In this document: positions 53,996-62,984 of the stretch, one piece after another | Layout of the letters: every line of letters starts with the position of its first letter | Numbering within the stretch: the first letter of the stretch is position 1 | NCBI GenBank assembly: GCA_963731615.1 | Contig: CAVSWD010000009.1 | Location: forward strand, 310,001 to 374,000 | Reading direction: 5' to 3' | Length of the DNA stretch: 64,000 nt | Origin: Gaiellasilicea sp963731615 | GTDB taxonomy: Bacteria; Actinomycetota; Thermoleophilia; Gaiellales; Gaiellaceae | The notes under the pieces: model-generated | Databases searched by the model: none | Told to the model about the DNA's origin: nothing | Seen by the model: the letters and a program-made list of their open reading frames with translations, nothing else | Translations under genes and position numbers: made by a program

Positions 53996-54550
53996 GTGAC
54001 GCACATCCGCCTGATCGACGTCGACGCAGCCACCGGCAGGCTACGGCAGGAGTACGACGCCGCGATCGGCCGAGCCGGGAAGGTGTTCAACATCGTCAAG
54101 GCGATGAGCCTGCGACCGGGCGTGCTGCACCGCTCGATGGAGCTCTACAAAGGGATAATGTTCGGGCCCTCCGGGCTCTCGCGGCAGGAGCGGGAATTGC
54201 TCGCGGTCGTCGTCTCGCGGCAGAACGACTGTCATTACTGAATTCACTCTCACGCAGACGACCTCCGTGCCGAGGGCGGAAACGAAGAGGTCGCGCGACA
54301 CGTCGCGCACGACTACCGCCAGGCCGACCTCACGTCGCCGGTCCGCGCGCTCTGCGACTACGCGGTCAAGCTCACCCGCGCGCCGGCCTCGGTCGGCGGC
54401 GCCGACGCGGACGAGCTGCGCGCACAGGGCTGGGACGACACCGCGATCCACGACGCGATCCAGGTGATCGCCTACTTCAACTACATCAACCGCGTCGCCG
54501 AGGGAGTCGGGATCGGGCCCGAGCCCGACTGGCCCGCGGGAAGGAGCTGA
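53996..54550 (+). CDS. AhpD-like peroxidase-related selenoprotein (UGA 54239-54241 read as Sec)
   Basis: 184 aa with Sec at residue 82, GTG 53996 to TGA 54548-54550. Before the internal UGA: LSRQERELLAVVVSRQNDCHY. After it, in the same frame with no other stop: IHSHADDLRAEGGNEEVARH, then VRALCDYAVKLTRAPASVGG, IHDAIQVIAYFNYINRVAEG and WPAGRS. This is the AhpD core E-x11-C-x2-C-x3-H with C79-H-Y-U82, Glu67 and His86 at the exact AhpD spacings. The second Cys is encoded by UGA. Family members are thiol peroxidases or related; this one is probably a CxxU redox enzyme. Three bases upstream of a cupin gene. Normal gene calling stops at residue 81. A SECIS-like hairpin follows. Sec-containing AhpD-like proteins have been seen in metagenomic surveys. 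Confidence 0.93.
54259..54293 (+). promoter_or_regulatory. Putative bacterial SECIS hairpin of the AhpD-like gene
   Basis: Stem CGACCTC (54259-54265) with GAGGTCG (54287-54293), continuing CGT/ACG (54266-54268 with 54282-54284, AA bulge) and GCC/GGC (54269-54271 with 54275-54277). The apical loop starts with G at 54272, 31 nt after the UGA, within the bacterial SECIS window. The alternative stem CACG/CGTG is weaker. Confidence 0.55.
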
Positions 54551-54553
54551 GCA

Positions 54554-54913
54554 GTGGACGGGTTCACGATCATGCACCTCGACGACTTCGAGCGGCCGTT
54601 CCCGAAGTGGGCGCTGGCACGCAAGTCGCTCGGGCTCGAGAGCTTCGGGATGAACGTCGTCGAGCTGCCGCCGGGGGAGACGATTCCGGAGCACGACGAG
54701 ACAGGACGCGACCAGGAGGAGGTGTTCGTCACCCTCTCCGGCGACGCCGTCTTCGTGGTCGACGGCGAGGAGCACCCCGCTCCAGCCGGCACGTTCGCCC
54801 GGTTCGACCCGGAGCCGCAGCGGACGGTCGTGAACCGCAGCGACACGGATGCGGTGATCCTGATCATCTCGGCGCCGCGGACGAGCGGCTACGAGCCGAT
54901 GAGCTGGGCCTGA
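54554..54913 (+). CDS. Cupin-domain protein
   Basis: 119 aa, GTG 54554, three bases after the selenoprotein stop. Cupin motif: MNVVELPPGETIPEHDETGRDQEEVFVTLSGDA (metal ligands His, Glu and others) and the second part HPAPAGTFARFDPEPQRTVV. A small single-domain cupin with a bound metal is likely. Its stop overlaps the nitrilase start by one base, so the three genes form an operon. Confidence 0.8.
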   Translation: MDGFTIMHLDDFERPFPKWALARKSLGLESFGMNVVELPPGETIPEHDETGRDQEEVFVTLSGDAVFVVDGEEHPAPAGTFARFDPEPQRTVVNRSDTDAVILIISAPRTSGYEPMSWA

Positions 54914-55830
54914 TGCGCACGCCCGTCACCGCGGCGTGCGTTCAGGTCGAGCCGGCGATCTTCGACCGCTCCCGCACACTCGACCGGGTCGCCGAGCGAA
55001 CCGCGGAAGCGGCCGGCGCAGGTGCCGGGCTCGTCGTCTTCCCGGAGACGTTCGTGCCCGCCTACCCGTCCTCGGTCTGGGCGAAGGCGCTCGCAGGCTG
55101 GGGCGAGCCGGGTGCGAAGGAGGCGTTCGCGCTCCTGCATCGCGAGTCGCTCGAGCTGCCGAGCCCGGACGCAGACCGGCTGGCGGCGACGGCGCGCGAG
55201 CACGGTGTCTGGCTCGTGATCGGCGTCAACGAGCTCGACCCCGAGCGGCCGGGCACGCTCTACAACTCGCTCCTCTACTACTCCCCCGAGGGCGAGCTCG
55301 CGCTGCACCACCGCAAGCTCGTGCCGACCAACCACGAGCGGCTCGTCTGGGGTCAGGGCGACGGTCGCGGGCTCCGCGCGCTCGAGACCTCGTTGGGGAG
55401 GATCGGCGGGCTGATCTGCTGGGAGAACTACATGCCGCTGGCGCGCTTCTCGCTCTACGAATCGGGCGTCGAGATCTACATCGCCTCGACGGCGGACGAC
55501 GGCGACTCCTGGCAGGCGACGCTGCAGCACATCGCGCTCGAGTCGCGCTCGTTCGTGGTCGCGCCGGCGCACTTCCAGCGTGCGGGCTCCTACCCCGACG
55601 ACTTTCCGCTCGCAGCGCTCCTCGAGGGCCGCGACGTGCTCGGCCGCGGCGGCTCCGCGATCCTCGCGCCGGACGGCAGCTATCTCGCCGGCCCGCTCTA
55701 CGGCGAGGAGGGAATCCTCTACGCCGAGCTCGACCCGAACGCGCTCCTGCAGGCACGGCAGCGGTTCGACGCGGCCGGCCACTACCACCGGCCGGACGTG
55801 CTCAAGCTGACCGTGACGCCGAACGCCTGA
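54913..55830 (+). CDS. Nitrilase/carbon-nitrogen hydrolase
   Basis: 305 aa, ATG 54913. Catalytic triad of the nitrilase superfamily: Glu in LVVFPETFVPAYPSSVW, Lys in LALHHRKLVPTNHERLVWG and Cys in GGLICWENYMPLARFSLYE. The GQGDG, YIASTADDGDSWQATLQHIA and NHERLVW segments match aliphatic or arylacetonitrilases closely. Its substrate is probably a nitrile. Third gene after the AhpD-like selenoprotein and cupin. Its 3' end overlaps selB by 29 bp. Confidence 0.85.
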   Translation: MRTPVTAACVQVEPAIFDRSRTLDRVAERTAEAAGAGAGLVVFPETFVPAYPSSVWAKALAGWGEPGAKEAFALLHRESLELPSPDADRLAATAREHGVWLVIGVNELDPERPGTLYNSLLYYSPEGELALHHRKLVPTNHERLVWGQGDGRGLRALETSLGRIGGLICWENYMPLARFSLYESGVEIYIASTADDGDSWQATLQHIALESRSFVVAPAHFQRAGSYPDDFPLAALLEGRDVLGRGGSAILAPDGSYLAGPLYGEEGILYAELDPNALLQARQRFDAAGHYHRPDVLKLTVTPNA

Positions 55831-57427
55831 GAACGCGCTTGTCGCCGAGGCGGCGGGTGACCCCGTCGGCGTCGAGACGCTCGAGCAGGAGCTGCGCGTC
55901 GCGGCGGCCGCATCCCGCCAGGTCGCGGAAGCGGGCGAGCGCGATCCCGCCGGCCGCCTCGCACTCCTCGACGACCAGCGCCCGCGCCCGTTCGTAGGCC
56001 GCGGCGGAGACAGCCCAGCCCTCACCAAGGCGGACGAGCCGGCCGTCCCGCTCGAGGAACCGAGCCAACTCGGCGTCCTCCACCTTCACCGCTCCCGGCT
56101 CGGCCTGCGTGAGCGCCTCGTCGAGCGCCTGGCCCTCCGCTTCGCGCTCGCCGAGCGAGCCCCTGGCGCCGGGGAGGTAGAGCCGCGAACCGCGCCGCTC
56201 GAACGGAAGCAGCGCCAGCACCTCCTTCGCCCAGGGCTCGGTCGGAGCGGGGACGCCCGGGTCGATCGGATCGGCCGCCGCCAGCGCTCGCTCGATCTCC
56301 GCGCGCAGCTCCTCCACCCACTCCGGCGCGAACTCCCAGCGGCCGTCCCGGAGGACCGGCGCGTACGCGGGCGCCTCGCCGCGCTCGGCCTGCGCAAAGC
56401 GCTCAGCATCCGCGTGCCGCGGCGGGGCGGGATCGAGCACGAGCCCGCCGCCGACCGTTGTCGTCGTCCGGAGCACGACGCGGTCGCCGCGGGCTGCGAC
56501 GAACGGCGCGGCGAGCCTCAGCTGCGCGTACCGCCCCGACCGCGCGACCCGAGCCGGCACGGCGGAGGTGCCGTGATGAACCGTGACAGCCGTCCCCACC
56601 TCCTGGAGCTCCTCGAGCACGACGTCGAGCCGGTAGCTCGGCGCGAAGACGCCGGGAGCGACGAGGGCGTCGCCGCGCCGCAACTCGCTTCGCTCGACGC
56701 CCGGAACCGCGACCGCGACGCGCTGCCCGGCTTCCGCGCGGTCGACCGGACGGTCGTGCACCTGCACGCTTCGCACCCGCACCTCGCGTCCGGCAGGCTC
56801 GGCACGGAGCACGTCGCCCTCGCCGACCGTCCCCGACCAGAGCGTCCCAGTTACGACCGTCCCGATCCCGCGCAGCGAGAAGACGCGGTCGACGTAGAGG
56901 CGGGGCGCGTCGGAGAGATGGTTGCTCTGAGCAACTGAGTCCGCGGCGCGCGCGAGCGCGCCACGGAGCTCATCGAGACCGGCGCCCGTCTTGGCGCTCA
57001 CGGCGACCGCCTCGGCTTCGGGGACAAGCTCGCGGGCCTCCGCGAGCGCCAGCGCGAGCGTCTCGGCGTCGACTGCGTCGGCCTTCGTCACCGCGACCAC
57101 GCCGTGCTCGATCCCGAGCAGGCGGACGATCGCCAGGTGCTCGTGCGTCTGCGGCCGCGCGCCTTCGCGGGCGTCGATCACGAGCAGGAACAGGTCGATC
57201 CCAGTCGCGCCGGCGACCATGTTGCGCACGAACCGCTCGTGGCCCGGGACGTCGATCAGCGAGAGCCTGCGCCCGTCAGGCAGGTCGAGCGGTGCGTAGC
57301 CGAGGTCGATCGAGATCCCGCGCGCCTGCTCCTCCGGCAGCCGGTCTGTGTCCTTGCCGGTCAGCGCCCGGACGAGCCACGTCTTGCCGTGGTCGATGTG
57401 GCCCGCGGTCCCGACGGTCAGCGGCAT
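55802..57427 (-). CDS. selB: Selenocysteine-specific elongation factor
   Basis: 541 aa from ATG 57427, which overlaps the selA stop. GTPase: MPLTVGTAGHIDHGKTWLVR, DVPGHERFVRNMVAGATGID, TKADAVD and SAKTGAGLDELRGAL. EF-Tu-like domains 2-3 follow (VFSLRGIGTVVTGTLWSGTV, HDRPVDRAEAGQRVAVAVPG), with the winged-helix C-terminal region (LARFLERDGRLVRLGEGWAV, ARFRDLAGCGRRDAQLLLERLDADG) that binds SECIS. It brings Sec-tRNA to UGA codons. The GISIDLGYAPL G2 motif is typical of SelB. Confidence 0.95.
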   Translation of the reverse strand: MPLTVGTAGHIDHGKTWLVRALTGKDTDRLPEEQARGISIDLGYAPLDLPDGRRLSLIDVPGHERFVRNMVAGATGIDLFLLVIDAREGARPQTHEHLAIVRLLGIEHGVVAVTKADAVDAETLALALAEARELVPEAEAVAVSAKTGAGLDELRGALARAADSVAQSNHLSDAPRLYVDRVFSLRGIGTVVTGTLWSGTVGEGDVLRAEPAGREVRVRSVQVHDRPVDRAEAGQRVAVAVPGVERSELRRGDALVAPGVFAPSYRLDVVLEELQEVGTAVTVHHGTSAVPARVARSGRYAQLRLAAPFVAARGDRVVLRTTTTVGGGLVLDPAPPRHADAERFAQAERGEAPAYAPVLRDGRWEFAPEWVEELRAEIERALAAADPIDPGVPAPTEPWAKEVLALLPFERRGSRLYLPGARGSLGEREAEGQALDEALTQAEPGAVKVEDAELARFLERDGRLVRLGEGWAVSAAAYERARALVVEECEAAGGIALARFRDLAGCGRRDAQLLLERLDADGVTRRLGDKRVLRRSASRSA

Positions 57428-58687
57428 GCGCGCACAGCCGCGGCGACCTCGTCGGCCTCGGCGTCCGAGAGCGTGCGGCAGTCGAGCAGCGTGCGGCCGT
57501 CGCGGACGACCGCGATCACCGGCGGCTCGTGCCCGCGCAGCGCGACCGCAAGGTCCTCCTCGACGGCGCACGCGAAGCTCGGCAGCTCAGCCAGTGGGAG
57601 CGCGCCGCCGCCGGAGCGTGCCACCGTCTCCTCGACGGCGCCGCCGGTCGCCGCAGCCAGCCGCTCCGCACGAGCGCGGACGGCGTCGATCGGCTCGCGC
57701 AGCATCCGCACGACCGGAATCTCGTCGGGCCGGTCGAGGTAGAGACGGAGCGTGCCCTCGAGCGCAGCCAGCGTCAGCTTGTCGGCGCGCAAGGCCCGCT
57801 GGAGCGGATGGCGGCGCAGCCGCTCGACGAGGTCGGCCCGGCCGGCGACGATCCCGGCCTGCGGGCCGCCGAGCAGCTTGTCACCCGAGAAGCAGACAAG
57901 GTCGGCGCCCGCTGCGAGCGCGGCGGCCGGCGTCGGCTCGCCCTCGATGTCGACGAGTGCGCCCGAACCGAGGTCGTCGAGGAGCGGCAGCTGATGCCGC
58001 CTCGCCACGGCGGCCAGCTCCTCGACCCGCGGCTGCTCGGTGAAGCCGACGACGCGGAAGTTCGACTGGTGGACGCGCAGGAGCAGCGCCGTCTCCGGGC
58101 CAACGGCGCGCTCGTAGTCGGCCGCGCGAGTGCGGTTCGTCGTGCCCACCTCGACGAGCCGAGCACCTGAGCGCGCGAGCACATCCGGAATCCGGAAGCC
58201 GTCGCCGATCTCGATCAGCTCGCCGCGCGAGACGACGACCTCACGCCCCTCCGCGAGCGCGGCGAGCGCGAGCAGCATCGCGGCGGCGTTGTTGTTGACC
58301 GACGATCGCCGCCTCCGCCCCGGTCAGCCGGCGCAGCAGCGGCGCCAGATGATCCTGGCGCGAGCCGCGCGACCCGGTCGAGAGGTCGTACTCGAGGTTG
58401 GAGTAGCCGGCGACCGCTCGCACCCGCTCGAGCGCGGCCTCGGCGAGCGGCGCGCGACCGAGATTCGTGTGCACGAGCACGCCGGTCGCGTTCAGGACGC
58501 GGCGGAAGGTGGGCGATCGCGCGACGGCGAGCGCTGCTACGAGCCGCGCCGGCAGGTCGCCTGGCTCGGCGCCGGCCCGAATCTCCTCCCGAGCTCGCTC
58601 GAGCAGCTCGCGCGCCGCCTCCACCGCGAGCGGATCGTCCATGCCACGCACGAGCTCATCAACCGACGGAAGATCACGCAGCCTCAT
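57418..58687 (-). pseudogene. selA: L-seryl-tRNA(Sec) selenium transferase, one frame break
   Basis: ATG 58687 (MRLRDLPSVDELVRGMDDPL). First part: RRVLNATGVLVHTNLGRAPL, YSNLEYDLSTGSRGSRQDHL and LLRRLTGAEAAIVG. At about 58298 an extra G (GTCGGTCAAC) hides the conserved VVNNNAAAMLLALAALAEGRE; the next frame continues SRGELIEIGDGFRIPDVLAR, LLDDLGSGALVDIEGEPTPA, and the PLP-lysine motif FSGDKLLGGPQAGIV, stopping at 57418-57420. The intact protein would be about 423 aa. It converts Ser-tRNA(Sec) to Sec-tRNA(Sec). Given the intact selB and tRNA-Sec and two UGA genes, the break is almost surely a sequence error. Confidence 0.92.
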
Positions 58688-58728
58688 CCGAATGAGTGTA
58701 AAGACGCCAATCCGGCTATTTTGAGCCC

Positions 58729-60399
58729 GTGAGACGGATCCGCTTGATCGCAGCCGTGATCGTCGCGGCCTTGGCCGGAGCGGCCGTCGCTGCGGTGGCT
58801 GCCCGCGACGCCGTCTACTGGGAGCGGCCACTGCCGGGCGTCGTCGTCCGCGAGGTGCCGCTCGCAGCCGGTATCGAGGTTCGCGTCGGTGCCGAGCGCT
58901 ACGCCGTGGATCCACGGACCGTGCTCCGCGTCGCAGAGACCGCAACGGCAACGGCAGCCACGCAGCGCGGCCGCGACTCGTTCCTGGCTCGCGTGCGTGC
59001 GCTCGCCGATCCGTCACCGCAGACCTTGCTCGTCGATCCGGTGCTCGTTTCGGTGCAGTCGAGCGACGAGGTGCTTGCCGGGCTCGAGCGCGAGCTGCCG
59101 CGGGCGCGGCCCGCCCAGGTCTCGATCGGCGGCGTCGTGCCGTCCCGCCCAGGAGAGCGGATCGACCGGCCGGCGTTCCTCGCGGCTCTGCGCAACGCAG
59201 TCCTCCGCGGCGAGCGCTCGTTTGCGGCACCGCTCCAGCCCGTCGAGCCGAAGCTGACGACACCCGCTGCCGAGGCAGCTCTGGCCGAAGCGAAGGAACT
59301 GGTCGGCCAGCCGGTGACGCTCTCCTTCAAAGGCGAGGACGTGGGCTCGCTGCAGCCGGAGCGGCTCGCAAAGCTCGTCCGCTTCCGGCCGGACGGCTCT
59401 CGCTTCCGGGTCACCTTCGCCGGCGACCGGATCGCGAAGGCGGTCGAGCCGTTTCTCGCGCAGTGGCGGCAGCGCGCCGTCAACGCCCGCTTCGTCGTCG
59501 ACGGGAAACAGGTGCGCATCCGGCCCTCCCGGCCCGGCCTGGCGCCGGACGGCCCCTGGATCTCCGACTCGATCGCGGCGGCCGCCGCATCGCCGATCCG
59601 CCGCGCCTCGCTGCGCCTGAAGCAGACGCGCGCCGACGTGACGACGCGCGAGGCGGAGCGGCTCGGGATCCGCGAGCGGATCTCGACCTTCACGACCGAG
59701 ATGGGTGTGTCGTCCTCGAACCGGATCCACAACGTCCAGCTGATGGCCGAATTCATCGACGGGACGATCATTCGACCGGGCGAGACGTTCTCGTTCAACG
59801 AGTCGGTCGGCCCGCGCACGGCCGAGCGCGGCTTCCGCGAGGGGCAGATGATCATCGGCTCGCTGCTCCTGCCGGCGATCGGCGGCGGCGTCTGCCAGAC
59901 GGCGACGACGCTCTTCAACAACGCCTTCGAGCTCGGCCTCCCGATCCTCGAGCGGCACAACCACAGCTTCTACATCTCGCACTACCCGATGGGCCGCGAC
60001 GCGACCGTCTCCTGGGGTGGGCCGGACTTCGGCTTCAAGAACGACCTCAAGACCGGGATCCTGATCAAGACGAGCTACACCGACTCGACGCTGACGTTCA
60101 GCTTCTACGGCACCGACCCAGGCCGTCGCGTCGTTTCCGCGACCGGCGACCGCGTCAACTGGCGCTCGCCGACGACGAGCTACGCGCTCGATCCGTATGC
60201 GCCGCGCGGGTCGGTGCGGACGGTATCGGGCTCGAATCAGTCCGGCTTCGACGTCACGGTGACGCGCAAGGTCTACGAGCGCGGCAAGCTGAAGCGGCGC
60301 GACGCCTTCACGAGCGCGTACATCGCCGTCGGGCCGACGCAGATCTACGGCCCCGGCCGCTCGATCCCGGGCCCGTACTTCGTGCTCCCACGCGTGTGA
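58729..60399 (+). CDS. VanW-family protein with peptidoglycan-binding-like domain
   Basis: 556 aa, GTG 58729. N-terminal signal/anchor (LIAAVIVAALAGAAVAAVAA), a beta-rich middle with two similar domains (RAYLRE-free; LVGQPVTLSFKGEDVGSLQPE, VDGKQVRIRPSRPGLAPDG), then the VanW core: STFTTEMGVSSSNRIHNVQL, IRPGETFSFNESVGPRTAERGF and GGGVCQTATTLFNNAFELGL. VanW-type proteins are extracytoplasmic and often linked to cell-wall processes. Divergent from selA (41 bp between starts). Confidence 0.85.
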   Translation: MRRIRLIAAVIVAALAGAAVAAVAARDAVYWERPLPGVVVREVPLAAGIEVRVGAERYAVDPRTVLRVAETATATAATQRGRDSFLARVRALADPSPQTLLVDPVLVSVQSSDEVLAGLERELPRARPAQVSIGGVVPSRPGERIDRPAFLAALRNAVLRGERSFAAPLQPVEPKLTTPAAEAALAEAKELVGQPVTLSFKGEDVGSLQPERLAKLVRFRPDGSRFRVTFAGDRIAKAVEPFLAQWRQRAVNARFVVDGKQVRIRPSRPGLAPDGPWISDSIAAAAASPIRRASLRLKQTRADVTTREAERLGIRERISTFTTEMGVSSSNRIHNVQLMAEFIDGTIIRPGETFSFNESVGPRTAERGFREGQMIIGSLLLPAIGGGVCQTATTLFNNAFELGLPILERHNHSFYISHYPMGRDATVSWGGPDFGFKNDLKTGILIKTSYTDSTLTFSFYGTDPGRRVVSATGDRVNWRSPTTSYALDPYAPRGSVRTVSGSNQSGFDVTVTRKVYERGKLKRRDAFTSAYIAVGPTQIYGPGRSIPGPYFVLPRV

Positions 60400-60400
60400 G

Positions 60401-60546
60401 ATGAGCAAGGGACGGGTCGTCCGCACCCCGGACGGCCGCACCTGGACGATCACCGTCTCTCGCTTCCGAGCGCCTCGCCCAGCCCCGCCGGCTCGGAGTT
60501 CGTCGAGATGTCGGAGCCGCCCGCGCTCAGCGACCTCGACGCGTAG
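60401..60546 (+). pseudogene. Very small hypothetical ORF, one frame break
   Basis: ATG 60401, two bases after the VanW stop: MSKGRVVRTPDGRTWTITVS, then after a break near 60460 the next frame gives SPSPAGSEFVEMSEPPALSD and TAG 60544-60546. The halves look coding but there is no family match; it is probably a 48-aa gene. Between it and 60623 nothing else is visible. Confidence 0.4.
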
Positions 60547-60622
60547 TACCACGCGTCTAGACGGCGTCCGCACGGCCTCGTAGAGTCGCGTCGCTCCGTT
60601 CATCTCTCGAGGAGGGGTCACA

Positions 60623-61375
60623 GTGGACACAGCTCCAGCGTCCGGCCACATCGGCTGGATTCACAAGCTCGGCGCCATCGGGGCGATTCTCGTCCCACTG
60701 GCCGTGCTGATCAGCTTCTTCACGAGCAGCGACTCCGGCGAGACCGCCACCGAGCTGATCGCCTATGCGAAGGACAACGAAAGCGAGCTCTGGCTGCTGC
60801 AGATCATCGGCCTGGCCACACCGCTCCTGATCGGGCTCTTCGTTACGAGCCTCTGGGTCCGCCTGCGGGCAGCGAGTGAGGAGTACCGGGTGCTGGCGGT
60901 GATCGGCGGAACGCTCTTCATCGCGTTCGTCTCGATCGGGCTGACCCTCTGGGCGGCTCCGCTCCTGTCGGCCGGTGAGTTGACGAACGCCGGCGCGGAG
61001 GCCTATCTCGCCTACGACGACGCGGGCTGGATCCTGCTCGGCCTCGGCGGGATCTCGATCGCGGCGATGATCATCGGCGTCTCGCTTGCGGCGCTCCAGC
61101 TCGGGCTGCTCCCGAAGTGGGCCGCTTGGGTGAGCGTCGCTTTCGGCGTCGTCTCCCTCGCGACGATTGCCGCCGTCGGCATCTTCGCCTGGGCGATCTG
61201 GCTGATGGCGGCCGGCCTCTACCTGCTCTTCGGCCGCGAGCAGGTCGCTCCGACCGCGGACACGTCGCGCGCTGCCGACCTAGCGAAGCCTGAGGCCGTG
61301 AGGCGGGCGCGCGACTACTGCGCGTCCGCCTTCTCCGGCTCGGCCGGAGCGGGCACCGCGCTCCGCTCGTCGTAG
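60623..61375 (+). CDS. Membrane protein, DUF4386-like
   Basis: 250 aa, GTG 60623 with GAGGAGGGG upstream. Six hydrophobic segments: AIGAILVPLAVLISFFTSS, LLQIIGLATPLLIGLFVTSL, VIGGTLFIAFVSIGLTLWAA, GGISIAAMIIGVSLAALQLG, and AVGIFAWAIWLMAAGLYLL. The helix pattern recalls DUF4386 proteins. No catalytic motif. The C-terminus is polar. Convergent with the LOG gene, with a 61-bp overlap. Confidence 0.65.
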   Translation: MDTAPASGHIGWIHKLGAIGAILVPLAVLISFFTSSDSGETATELIAYAKDNESELWLLQIIGLATPLLIGLFVTSLWVRLRAASEEYRVLAVIGGTLFIAFVSIGLTLWAAPLLSAGELTNAGAEAYLAYDDAGWILLGLGGISIAAMIIGVSLAALQLGLLPKWAAWVSVAFGVVSLATIAAVGIFAWAIWLMAAGLYLLFGREQVAPTADTSRAADLAKPEAVRRARDYCASAFSGSAGAGTALRSS

Positions 61376-62022
61376 CTCGCGACGATCAGCCGCACCGCCT
61401 CGGCGGGGTCGTCGGTCAGGTGCAGCAGCTCGAGGTCGTCCGGCGAGATCATCCCGTCGGCGAGCAGCTCCTCGCGTGTCCACTCGAGCAGCTCCTCCCA
61501 GTAGTCGGAGTCGAAGAGGACGACGGGGAAGTTGAGCACCTTGCCCGTCTGGATCAGCGTCAGCGACTCGAAGAGCTCGTCGAGCGTGCCGAAGCCGCCG
61601 GGGAAGATCACGAACCCCTCGGCCGCCTTCACGAACATCGTCTTGCGCGCGTAGAAGTGCTTGAAGGTCATCGCGATGTCGCAGTAGGGATTGACGCCCT
61701 GCTCGTGCGGGAGGTCGATGTTGAAGCCGACCGAGAGGCCGCCGCCCTCCCGGCAGCCGCGGTTCGCGGCCTCCATCACGCCGGGGCCGCCGCCGGTGAC
61801 GACTGCGAAGCCGGCCTCACCGAAGAGCCGCCCGGTCGCGCGCGCGCTGCGGTACGGCTCGCTCTCCTCGCCGACGCGCGCCGAGCCGAAGATCGAGACG
61901 GCCGGCCGGTCGATCTCGAGCACTTTCTGGAACCCGCCAAGGAACTCGGCGGCGATGATCGCGACGTCGTTCGCCAGGTCGGAGTGCGTCCGCTCCAGCA
62001 TGCGCCGGTCGTTGGCGGCCAT
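61315..62022 (-). CDS. LOG-family (TIGR00730) Rossmann protein
   Basis: 235 aa. PGGFGTLDELFESLTLIQTGK and GGGPGVMEAANRGCREGGGLSVG are the two hallmark motifs of the LOG family (GGGPGVM and PGGxGTxxE). Members are cytokinin-riboside phosphoribohydrolases or related nucleotide hydrolases. VSIFGSARVGEESEPYRSAR is the N-terminal strand. Similar genes act on AMP and related nucleotides. Confidence 0.85.
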   Translation of the reverse strand: MAANDRRMLERTHSDLANDVAIIAAEFLGGFQKVLEIDRPAVSIFGSARVGEESEPYRSARATGRLFGEAGFAVVTGGGPGVMEAANRGCREGGGLSVGFNIDLPHEQGVNPYCDIAMTFKHFYARKTMFVKAAEGFVIFPGGFGTLDELFESLTLIQTGKVLNFPVVLFDSDYWEELLEWTREELLADGMISPDDLELLHLTDDPAEAVRLIVASYDERSAVPAPAEPEKADAQ

Positions 62023-62035
62023 CAGCGGCTGGCGA

Positions 62036-62872
62036 CTAGATGTCGCGCTCGACGTAGGCGCCGCTCATCCCGAGCGTCAGCAACGTCGCGAGGGCGATGT
62101 AGGAGACGCCCGTGACCACGCGTTGCGTCCGCGTCACCTGGTAGTACGCCTCGCCTTGCGGGTCGGCGCGATGCTGCCAGCGGCGCCACGACTCGAGCCC
62201 GCCGATCACCAGGATCAGGATCAGGATCGGGTTCGGAGCCACGATCGCGAGGCCGAGGAGCAGGAGCAGGCCGACGATCCAGAGCGCCGGATGGATCGCG
62301 GCGACGATCCGGCCGCCGTCGAGCGGCGAGATCGGCGCCAGGTTGAAGAGATTGAGGAAGAAGCCGGTGAACGCGAGCGCGACCAGGAGGTCGGAGTCGA
62401 GGTACTCGCCGAGCCCCCACACCGCCGCCGCGCCGAGCCCGCCGATGATCGGCCCGGCAATCGCGACCTTCGCCTCGTTCCACGCGTTGTCCGGCAGCTG
62501 CTTCAGCGTGATCAGCGCGCCGAGGAACGGGATGAACATCGGCGCCGACACCGGCAGCCCCTGCCGTTTCGCCTCGGCGACGTGGCCGAGCTCGTGCACG
62601 AGCAGGAGCAGCACGAAGCCGACCGCGAACTGCCAGCCCCAGAGGAGCGCGTACGCGCCGATCGAGATCACCATCGAGCCGGCGACCGTGAAGAGCTTGA
62701 ACTTGAAGATCGCGGCGAAGATGAACTTGAGCTTCCAGAGCAGGAAGCCGACCGCGGCAATCGGCGCCCAGAGCTTGCGCAGCAGCTCTTTGAGCGTGAT
62801 TCCGTGCTTGACCGGCGAGTACTCGTATTCGGGCTCGATCTCGCGCGGCGCGTAGGGGTCGTACTGCGTCAC
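62036..62872 (-). CDS. Site-2 protease-family metalloprotease (M50)
   Basis: 278 aa. HExxH motif in LLLVHELGHVAEAKRQGLPV and the third metal ligand (Asp) in LAPISPLDGGRIVAAIHPAL; five to six hydrophobic helices surround them. Members cleave membrane proteins inside the bilayer in regulated signalling. Ends 14 bp upstream of the LOG gene start. Confidence 0.85.
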   Translation of the reverse strand: MTQYDPYAPREIEPEYEYSPVKHGITLKELLRKLWAPIAAVGFLLWKLKFIFAAIFKFKLFTVAGSMVISIGAYALLWGWQFAVGFVLLLLVHELGHVAEAKRQGLPVSAPMFIPFLGALITLKQLPDNAWNEAKVAIAGPIIGGLGAAAVWGLGEYLDSDLLVALAFTGFFLNLFNLAPISPLDGGRIVAAIHPALWIVGLLLLLGLAIVAPNPILILILVIGGLESWRRWQHRADPQGEAYYQVTRTQRVVTGVSYIALATLLTLGMSGAYVERDI

Positions 62873-62984
62873 TCAGCTCAGAGTACTCACGACGCCTGAA
62901 AGCGCTCGTTCCTTGAGCGAACCATGAGCGTTTCTTAAGCGACGGAGGCGATCCTCACTGACGTCGAGCGGAGGAGGTAAAGAG

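Noticed and set aside
57418..58687. selA as a real pseudogene
   Set aside because: The only defect is one extra G before the highly conserved NNN motif; tRNA-Sec, selB and two UGA genes indicate a working system.
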